A stretch of DNA of 64,000 nucleotides from JAMHWF01 sp048500255 (lineage in GTDB: Bacteria > Pseudomonadota > Gammaproteobacteria > Burkholderiales > Burkholderiaceae_C). Positions 58,311 to 64,000 of this stretch are shown here, piece by piece; the stretch's first letter is position 1, and the number at the start of each line of letters is the position of its first letter. The translations under genes and the position numbers were made by a program. The notes under the pieces were generated by a model. That model did not search any database and was not told the origin of the DNA. It saw only the letters and a program-made list of their open reading frames with translations. Where the stretch lies: NCBI GenBank assembly GCA_048500255.1, contig JASNYH010000001.1, positions 806,001 through 870,000 of the forward strand, read 5' to 3'.

Positions 58311-59120
58311 TCAGCCTGCCGTGTAGCCGCCATCGGCGTACACCGTGTGGCCGGTGTGGAAGTCGCTCGCGCGCGAGCACAGGAAGAGCAGCGGCCCCGC
58401 CAGATCCTCCGGCTCGCCCAGGCGCCCGATCGGCACGCGCGCGAGGAAGCCGGCGCGCACCGCGTTGGCCTTCTCGTTGTCCTCGAACATCCATGCCGTG
58501 AGCGGCGAGCGAAACACCGTCGGCGCGATGGCGTTGACCGTGATGCCGTGCTTGCCCCACTCGCAGCCGAGCGCGCGCGTCAGGCCGTCGGTGGCGGCCT
58601 TGCTCGCACAGTAGGCGGTGTAGCCCGCCGGGTGGCCGAGCTTGCCGCGCGCCGACGACATCAGCACGACCTTGGCGCGGGTAGCACGCGGAATGACGCG
58701 CGCACCGAACGCGCGGCACAGCAGCCACGCGCTCGTCAGGTTGCCGTCCATCACGTTCTCGAAGCGCTCGAGCGATTGCTCCGTGATCGGGCACGGGTCG
58801 TTGAGGCCCGAACCGACGACGAGGATGTCGAGCGCGTCGTAGGCCGCGAGCGCAGCGTCCATGATGGCGTCGCAGTCGGCCTCGGTCGACGGGCGGCGCG
58901 CGACCGTCGTGACTTCGGCGCCGAGCGCGCGGCAGGCGTCGGCGGTCTCGGCCATCGCCTTTTCGTTGCTCGCCGCGAGCACGAGGCGCGCGCCGGCGCC
59001 GGCCAGCACCTTGGCCGCCAGGCTGCCGAAGGCGCCCGACGCGCCGGTGACGACCGCCACCTTGCCGCGCACGTCGAACAGCGACAACGGATTCGCCAGC
59101 CAATCGGGGGTCTTGCTCAT
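58311..59120 (-). CDS. SDR-family NAD(P)-dependent oxidoreductase
   Basis: 269 residues. Cofactor motif TGASGAFGS (near 25-33) is a slightly altered TGxxxGxG, the active site is S...YTAYCASK (Tyr/Lys near 168-172), and DGGYTAG closes the protein. Classical SDR enzymes oxidise alcohols or reduce ketones. No ribosome site stronger than the average. It is 16 bases after the M24 gene and one base before the hydroxyacyl dehydrogenase. Confidence 0.92.
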   Translation of the reverse strand: MSKTPDWLANPLSLFDVRGKVAVVTGASGAFGSLAAKVLAGAGARLVLAASNEKAMAETADACRALGAEVTTVARRPSTEADCDAIMDAALAAYDALDILVVGSGLNDPCPITEQSLERFENVMDGNLTSAWLLCRAFGARVIPRATRAKVVLMSSARGKLGHPAGYTAYCASKAATDGLTRALGCEWGKHGITVNAIAPTVFRSPLTAWMFEDNEKANAVRAGFLARVPIGRLGEPEDLAGPLLFLCSRASDFHTGHTVYADGGYTAG

Positions 59121-59136
59121 GATGTGAGGTTCTCGC

Positions 59137-60327
59137 TCAGGTGATCTCGAAGATCTCTTTCGGCGTGCAGTGCAGGCATTCGCCCGGCCCGTTCGCCTCG
59201 ATCAGGTAGATGTCGGTGTTGTGGACGAACATGCGCTCGTCGAGCACGCCGGGGTGGACGACGATCGCCATGTGCGGCTCGATCGTCATCGTCTCGTCGT
59301 CGCGCACCAGCGGGCGCTCGACCATGTCGTGGCCCATGCCGTGGATCGACAGACGCCGTTCCTCGGCCAGGCCGTGGTCGCGCAGCCAGGCGTTGTGGCG
59401 GGCATAGATGTCGCGGCACGGCGTACCCGGCTTCAGCATCGCCAGCGCCGCGCGCTGCGCCTCGAGCACGCGCGCGTGCCCCTCGCGCAGCTCGTCGCTC
59501 GCGCGGCCGAGCACGAAGACGCGCGACAGCTCGGTGTAGAAGCCGCCGGCGCCGTTGTTCTCGATCAGCAGCGAAAAGACGTCGCCGGCCTGCAACGTGC
59601 GGCCCTGCATCGAGCGCGGCCGGAAGCTCGCCGCCTGGCCAGGCGGCGCCGACGAGTTGAGGAAGATGCCCTGCTCGCTACCGAGCAGTTGCCCCTGGTA
59701 TTGCGCGTAGGCAGCGATCTCGAAGTCGCGCAGCCCGGGGCGGATGAAGGTGGCGACGCGCCGCATCACCTCGTCCTGCATCGTCGCCACTTCGCGGATC
59801 AGTGCGCGCTCCTCGTCGCTCTTGATCGCCTTGATGCGATCGACGGTGTCGCTGAAGTCGACGACGGCCACGCCGTCGCGCGCCAGCCCGTCGCGCAGCG
59901 CGACGCCGAAGCCGTGGTACCAGCCGGCCGGCGCGACGGTGCCGACGCGACGCGCGCCGAGGCGCTTCAGTTCGCCGAGCGCGAGCTCGGCGTCGTAGGC
60001 GGCGGTATAGGCCACCGACGGATAGCTCGGGGTCGTGAGGCGCCGCCCGATGCCGTCGGCCGCGCTCGGCGTTTCGCGCACGAGGCCGAACGGCCCCTGC
60101 TCGATCAGCGAGATGCCGCCGTCGACAGCGAACACGGCGGAGGTCGGATAGCCGTTGGTCGCCGGCTGGTTGGTGAACCAGCGGATGTGGCCGCCGACCC
60201 AGTCGCTCGAGTTCTGCACGACGAGGGCGTCGACGCCCTGCGCGCGCATCACGGCGCGCACGGCGGCCCAGCGGCGCTGCATCTCCGTCGCGGAAAGCGC
60301 GTTGCAGACGCGCGGATTCACGCTCAT
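59137..60327 (-). CDS. M24-family (creatinase/aminopeptidase fold) protein with altered metal ligands
   Basis: 396 residues from ATG 60327. N-terminal creatinase-N-like domain (about 15-165) and C-terminal pita-bread fold. Compared with Xaa-Pro peptidases, the two Asp ligands read as Glu (LLIENNG and TELSR), the His is kept (IHGMGH), the first late Glu is kept (TIEPHM) and the last Glu position reads His (FVHNTD). This departs from the usual D-D-H-E-E set, as creatinase also does. So a peptidase role should not be assumed; hydrolysis of an amide or another reaction is possible. ATGA overlap with the preceding gene. Confidence 0.85.
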   Translation of the reverse strand: MSVNPRVCNALSATEMQRRWAAVRAVMRAQGVDALVVQNSSDWVGGHIRWFTNQPATNGYPTSAVFAVDGGISLIEQGPFGLVRETPSAADGIGRRLTTPSYPSVAYTAAYDAELALGELKRLGARRVGTVAPAGWYHGFGVALRDGLARDGVAVVDFSDTVDRIKAIKSDEERALIREVATMQDEVMRRVATFIRPGLRDFEIAAYAQYQGQLLGSEQGIFLNSSAPPGQAASFRPRSMQGRTLQAGDVFSLLIENNGAGGFYTELSRVFVLGRASDELREGHARVLEAQRAALAMLKPGTPCRDIYARHNAWLRDHGLAEERRLSIHGMGHDMVERPLVRDDETMTIEPHMAIVVHPGVLDERMFVHNTDIYLIEANGPGECLHCTPKEIFEIT

Positions 60328-61310
60328 GCCTTCGATGCGCGGGCCACCCGCGCCACCGTGTTGTGCAGCTCGCCGAGCCGCCCTTCGAGGAACAGCCGCA
60401 GGTTGGCGTCGACGATCGGAAACGCCTGCTGCAGATAGATGTCGCTCATGCCGCCGACCAGCGGCGTCACGATCACGTTGGGCTCGCGCCACCACGGCGA
60501 ATCGGGCGGCAGCGGCTGCTGGCGAAACACGTCGAGTCCGGCGCCCGCGACGCGGCGCTCGCGCAGCGCGGCGAGCAGCGCGGCCTCGTCGAGCACGCCG
60601 CCGCGCGCGGCGTTGATCAGGTAGGCGCCCGGCTTCATCGCACCGATGACGCGCGCGTCGACCAGGTTCTCCGTGTCGGGGGCCAGCGGCACGATCAGCA
60701 CGACGAAGTCGGCCTGCGCCACGGCGCTCGCCAGCTCGCTGCGCGCGAGCACGCGGTCGAAGTGGGGAATCGCGCGCGGCGTACCCGACACGCCGACCAC
60801 CGTCATGCCGAAGGCCTTGCAGCGCGGCGCCAGCGCCTCGGCGATCGCGCCGACGCCGACGATCGTGATCGTCTTGCCCCACAAGAGCGGCTGCGGCCAG
60901 CGCTCCCACGTCGCCGCGGCCTGGTTGCGCTGCATGCGCGGGAAGTCGCGCGCCAGCGCCAGCAGGTGCAGGAAGACGAGCTCGGACATCTGGGGTCCGT
61001 GCATGCCGCGCGTCGACGTGACGACGACGTCGTCGGAGAGCGCGCGCAGCTTGACGATCTGGTCGGTGCCGGTGGTGAGCGACTGGATCCAGCGCAGCTT
61101 CGGCGCACACGCGAGCAACTCGTCGTCGAACTGGAAGTGGTGGCCGATCATCGCCTCGATCGATGCCCCTTCGCGCGCCGCCAGCGCGAGCGCCGCGACG
61201 CGCCCGTCGACGCAGGCCAGATCGGGCGCGGCCAGCGTGCCGAGCGCCAGCGCCGCGAACTCGGCGGCCGGGGCTTCCGGCGCGCCGATGTAGAGCACGC
61301 GGGGAGACAT
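60324..61310 (-). CDS. D-2-hydroxyacid dehydrogenase-like protein lacking catalytic His and Glu
   Basis: 328 residues. The fold is clear: VGVGAIAEAL nucleotide loop (GxGxxA rather than GxGxxG), NAARGGVLDEAAL with the catalytic Arg, GLDVFRQQPLP and NVIVTPLVGGM. In active members these last motifs read DVFxxEPLP and TPHxxG, so the catalytic Glu is Gln and the His is Leu. It may have lost dehydrogenase activity or use another mechanism. It lies between the M24 gene (ATGA overlap) and the Bug protein (2-base gap), so it is kept in a tight operon. Confidence 0.85.
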   Translation of the reverse strand: MSPRVLYIGAPEAPAAEFAALALGTLAAPDLACVDGRVAALALAAREGASIEAMIGHHFQFDDELLACAPKLRWIQSLTTGTDQIVKLRALSDDVVVTSTRGMHGPQMSELVFLHLLALARDFPRMQRNQAAATWERWPQPLLWGKTITIVGVGAIAEALAPRCKAFGMTVVGVSGTPRAIPHFDRVLARSELASAVAQADFVVLIVPLAPDTENLVDARVIGAMKPGAYLINAARGGVLDEAALLAALRERRVAGAGLDVFRQQPLPPDSPWWREPNVIVTPLVGGMSDIYLQQAFPIVDANLRLFLEGRLGELHNTVARVARASKA

Positions 61311-61312
61311 CC

Positions 61313-62290
61313 CTACTCCGGCAGAACGCCGATCTCCTTTGCGATCCCGGCCCAGCGCGCGTGCTCGCTGCGCAGGAAGGCGCCGACCGCGTCGGTGCTC
61401 ATGCTGCCGTCGACGATCGGCCCGATCGTCGCGATGCGCGCAGCGACGTCCTTGTCGTTGAGCAACGCATTGACGTCGCGGTTGGCGCGCGCGATGGCCG
61501 CCGCCGGCGTGCCGGTCGGCGCAACGATGGCGAACCAGCCGACCATGTCGAAGCCGGGCAGCTTCTCGGCCAGCGCCGGCACCTCCTCCCAGCCGGCGAC
61601 GCGCTTGCCCGCGGTCGTCGCCAGCACGCGCAGCTTGCCCTGGCGCACCAGGCCGGCGGTGGACGCGAGGTCGGCCACCATCGCGTCGACGTGGCCGCCC
61701 ATCAGGTTCTGCGTGCCGACGCCGACGTTGGCGTAGGGCACGAGGTTGGCGCCGGCCTGCGTGCGTGCATTGAACAGGCGCGCGATCATGCCGCTGAAGG
61801 TGCGCGGGCCTTCGTTGCCGAGCGTGGTCTTGCCGGACTGCGCCTTGGAGCGCGCGACCAGGTCATCGATCGTCTTGACCGGCGAGTCGCCGGTGACGAG
61901 CACGCCGAACGGGCTGCGTGCGACGAACGCCACCGGCACGAAGTCCTTCTGCGGGTCGTAGGGCAGCTGCTTGAACAACAGCGGGTTGGTGACCAGCGCC
62001 GCCGTCGTCGCGAAGTAGAACGTGTAGCCGTCGGCCGGCGAGCGCGCCGCCGCCTGCGCGCCGATCGTGTTCTGCCCGCCCGGCTTGTTGTCGATCACGA
62101 TGGCCTGACCCCAGCCCGCGGCGAGCCGGTCCGACAGGATGCGCGCCACGTTGTCCGGGCCCGATCCCGGCGGCTGCGACAGCACCCATTTCACCGGCCG
62201 CTCGGGCCAGCCGTTGGCGCGCGCCGCCGGCAGCGTGCCGGCGGCGGACAGTGCGGCCAGCGCGGCCGCGAACTCTCGACGGTTGATCAT
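61313..62290 (-). CDS. Bug/TctC-family periplasmic binding protein
   Basis: 325 residues with a signal peptide (about 1-25, MINRREFAAALAALS... ending ARAN). The family start WPERPVKWVLSQPPGSGPD and the conserved VIDNKPGGQNTIGA (near 65) are clear. Bug proteins bind carboxylates and usually serve TctAB membrane parts or act as orphan sensors; no tctAB is in the window. Burkholderiales carry many orphan copies. Its place in the cluster suggests the target compound or an intermediate is a carboxylate. Confidence 0.92.
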   Translation of the reverse strand: MINRREFAAALAALSAAGTLPAARANGWPERPVKWVLSQPPGSGPDNVARILSDRLAAGWGQAIVIDNKPGGQNTIGAQAAARSPADGYTFYFATTAALVTNPLLFKQLPYDPQKDFVPVAFVARSPFGVLVTGDSPVKTIDDLVARSKAQSGKTTLGNEGPRTFSGMIARLFNARTQAGANLVPYANVGVGTQNLMGGHVDAMVADLASTAGLVRQGKLRVLATTAGKRVAGWEEVPALAEKLPGFDMVGWFAIVAPTGTPAAAIARANRDVNALLNDKDVAARIATIGPIVDGSMSTDAVGAFLRSEHARWAGIAKEIGVLPE

Positions 62291-62349
62291 CGGGAAATGC
62301 CCCTCTTCATGGACTCGTCGCTCGCGCCCGACCGGCTCTGTCGGCCGGT

Positions 62350-62697
62350 TCAGCGCGCGCTCGGCGGGTACGGCATCACGACGAGGATCGTCGCGACTTC
62401 GTTGCCGTGGTTGATGACTTCGCGCGACTCGTTGGACGGGATCGTGCAGCTGTCGAGCGGGCCGAGCACGACTTCCGAGCCCGGCGTCTTGACCGTGATG
62501 GCGCCGGCCAGCACGACGTAGACCTTCTCGAGCGGCGAGCTGTCGGGCCCGGCGCCGCCGCCGGGCAGGTAGTGCGACAGCCCGACCCAGAAGCCCTCGG
62601 GTCCGCCAGGCACGAAGCCCTGCAGGCGCAGCGACTTCACGTCGCGGTGATTGGGCGCCTCGTACGGCTGCGCCTCGCCGAAGCGGGTGACTTTCAT
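62350..62697 (-). CDS. Small cupin-domain protein
   Basis: 115 residues from ATG 62697. One beta-barrel cupin with LSHYLPGGGAGPDSSPLEKVYVVLAG (cited by YLPGGGAGPDSSPLEKVYVVL) and DSCTIPSNESREVINHGNE. Where many cupins have HxH metal ligands, this one reads PDSSPLEK, so the usual metal site is poor; a His remains in INHGN. Function unknown. It lies 12 bases downstream of the cyclase gene and may act with it. Confidence 0.85.
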   Translation of the reverse strand: MKVTRFGEAQPYEAPNHRDVKSLRLQGFVPGGPEGFWVGLSHYLPGGGAGPDSSPLEKVYVVLAGAITVKTPGSEVVLGPLDSCTIPSNESREVINHGNEVATILVVMPYPPSAR

Positions 62698-62708
62698 GGC
62701 GGCTCCGC

Positions 62709-63551
62709 TCAGCCCTGGCCGTTCTCGAAGCGATACGTGCCGCGCTTGTCGACGATCGCCACCAGCCGCACGATGCAGCCGTCGCCCTTGATCCAGCGCC
62801 ACGGGAAGGCTGCGAAGGTGACGCGCTTGCCGGTGACCTTGTCGATCTCGCCGCCGACGTTCTCGAGGCCGCAGATGCCGTGCTTGAGGATCGCCTGGTG
62901 GCAGGGCTCCCACTCCGGGAAGTCCTCGATCACCTTGCGGCCGGTCTCGCGCTCGTACTCCATGTTGACCTGCGGCAGCAGGCCGTTGGGCCAGCCCGGG
63001 CCGTGCGGGCCGATCGCGGTGCCCAGCGGATGGTCGAGCGCCTGCGTGTCGGTGCCGATCATCTTGACCTTCTTGTTCGCGAACCACTCGCCCGCTTCCT
63101 TGTAGAAGCCGGGCGAGTAGGCGTAGTACATGCGGCTGTCGTCGTAGTACTTGTGCCAGCCGGTGTTGACGATGACGATGTCGCCCTCGCGGATCTGCGG
63201 GCTCGCGGCCTCGAGGTCGGCGGCCGTGATCACCTCCCACTTCTTCTTCGGGATCGACACCACGACGCCGGTACCGAAGAAGTGCGGCAGCGGCACTTCG
63301 TCCATGAACGGCGTGCCCTCGACGACGTGCGCCGGCGCGTCGATGTGCGTGCCCGAGTGCATCACCGTCGTGATGCGCTGCGTCAGCACGCCCGACTTGG
63401 CCATGTTGTGCAGGCGCTCGATCTTCACGTCCTCGAAGTAGGGCCAGCACGGCTGGCCGAGGCCCCAGGGATGGCTCAGGTCGTAGAACTCGAGCCCCAT
63501 GTCGTTGTTGAGGTTCTCCTGGAAGGGAACGCCCCGGATCGTGATGGTCAT
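62709..63551 (-). CDS. Cyclase family protein (kynurenine-formamidase-like metal hydrolase)
   Basis: 280 residues. The metal site HSGTHIDAPAH (near 66-76) matches HxGTHxDxPxH, with DLSHPWG at the start and TDTQALDHPLG later. Relatives hydrolyse N-formylkynurenine or act on isatin and similar compounds; this longer form (about 280) is common in degradation clusters. First gene of the minus-strand cluster, facing the IclR regulator across a shared promoter region. Confidence 0.9.
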   Translation of the reverse strand: MTITIRGVPFQENLNNDMGLEFYDLSHPWGLGQPCWPYFEDVKIERLHNMAKSGVLTQRITTVMHSGTHIDAPAHVVEGTPFMDEVPLPHFFGTGVVVSIPKKKWEVITAADLEAASPQIREGDIVIVNTGWHKYYDDSRMYYAYSPGFYKEAGEWFANKKVKMIGTDTQALDHPLGTAIGPHGPGWPNGLLPQVNMEYERETGRKVIEDFPEWEPCHQAILKHGICGLENVGGEIDKVTGKRVTFAAFPWRWIKGDGCIVRLVAIVDKRGTYRFENGQG

Positions 63552-63588
63552 GCGTGTTGCTCCTGTGATCGCCCGTCGCTGGCTTACT

Positions 63589-63629
63589 GAACCGCTATCC
63601 GGTACATTTGTATCGCTATCCGGTTCATT
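63589..63629. promoter_or_regulatory. Paired 16-bp repeats, candidate IclR operator in divergent promoter
   Basis: CGCTATCCGGTACATT (63593-63608) and CGCTATCCGGTTCATT (63614-63629) differ at one base and start 21 bases apart, two helical turns. GAACCG (63589-63594) and CGGTTC (63621-63626) form an outer inverted repeat, and each copy contains an ACCG/CGGT-type dyad. It lies between the cyclase gene and the IclR regulator. Confidence 0.6.
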
Positions 63630-63721
63630 GGCCGCAACTTTCGGCGAAGCACGCCGCCGTCACCATGAGTAGAAACCCTAGACTCACCGCTGGCACACTG
63701 GCGCCCGAGCCGGACCCGCCA

Positions 63722-64000
63722 ATGACTGCCGAACCGCGCCGCGCGCCGGCCCCCACGGCCGCCAAATCCAATGCCGCCAAGTCGGGCGTGCAGGTGATCG
63801 CGCGCGCCGCCGCCGTGCTGCGCGCGCTGCAGGACAACCCGGCCGGGCTGAGCCTGGGCGAGCTGGCCAAGCTGCTCGGCCTGGCGCGCTCGACGGTGCA
63901 GCGCATCGTCGACGCGCTCGACGCCGAGAACCTCGTGATCGCCGCGTCGCCGACGCGCGGCGTGCGCCTCGGCCCGGCGCTGCTCGCGCTCGCCGCGGCG
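63722..64000 (+). CDS. IclR-family transcriptional regulator, 3'-truncated by window
   Basis: Ninety-three residues are visible from ATG 63722; an in-frame ATG at 63665 would add 19 residues and has no clear ribosome site. After an Ala/Pro-rich head comes the winged helix: [39 protein letters not shown] (cited by [10 protein letters not shown] and [10 protein letters not shown]). The IclR effector domain lies beyond the window. Divergent to the catabolic cluster, it is its likely repressor or activator. Confidence 0.9.
   Translation, partial: MTAEPRRAPAPTAAKSNAAKSGVQVIARAAAVLRALQDNPAGLSLGELAKLLGLARSTVQRIVDALDAENLVIAASPTRGVRLGPALLALAAA

Overview
The window is about 70% GC and strongly GC-biased at third codon positions. 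The gene content fits a betaproteobacterium of the order Burkholderiales, something like the Rubrivivax/Leptothrix/Azohydromonas group: a flagellar-type cheRDB set, a membrane-bound Nar nitrate reductase with NarXL, a quinol NO reductase with NsrR, a Bug/TctC binding protein, a BKACE enzyme and IclR control. The genus is inference; no rRNA or other diagnostic marker is present. Coding density is very high, with many ATGA-type start/stop overlaps.

Layout. (1) 1-12225, plus strand: the 3' part of a large non-ribosomal peptide synthetase (partial C-A-T, then C-A-T, C-A-T, TE), translationally coupled to an Sfp-type phosphopantetheinyl transferase and then a Wzx/MATE-type flippase. The NRPS carries almost identical repeated C-domain DNA. 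(2) 12251-16598: housekeeping block with tRNA-Ser(CGA), serS, ispH, an FkpB/SlpA-type isomerase, radC and a Smr-domain gene. (3) 16632-21681: FlhG-like ATPase and diguanylate cyclase on the minus strand, cheR-cheD-cheB on the plus strand behind a probable sigma-28 promoter, then greB. (4) 21771-36418, plus strand: narX-narL, narK1-narK2-narG-narH-narJ-narI, a PpiC-type isomerase and nnrS. (5) 36434-40784: a PhoQ/QseC-type two-component system and PepSY gene, divergent from an SHP-DHC-cytochrome b561 set. (6) 40963-47583: a large hybrid PAS kinase, then DUF2249-norB-nsrR behind a composite FNR/NsrR promoter. (7) 47647-63551, minus strand: an EamA exporter and about 15 tightly packed catabolic and transport genes (DAPG-hydrolase-like, amidohydrolase, esterase, a branched-chain-type ABC transporter with fused LivG-LivF, BKACE, hydroxyacyl-CoA-type dehydrogenase, SDR, M24 protein, D-2-hydroxyacid-dehydrogenase-like protein, Bug binding protein, cupin, cyclase). 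A divergent, partial IclR regulator starts at about 63722.

How it works together. Blocks 4 to 6 form an anaerobic nitrogen-oxide region. NarXL senses nitrate/nitrite, NarK1/K2 move nitrate in and nitrite out, NarGHI reduces nitrate on the quinol pool, and NorB removes NO under FNR-type activation and NsrR-type repression. No nitrite reductase or N2O reductase gene is visible here. Block 7 looks like a catabolic locus for an unidentified acyl or hydroxy/keto-acid compound: two uptake routes, a hydroxy-acid to keto-acid to BKACE cleavage logic, several hydrolases, and two enzymes whose catalytic residues differ from their families. Blocks 1 and 7 are the best places to look for undescribed biology.
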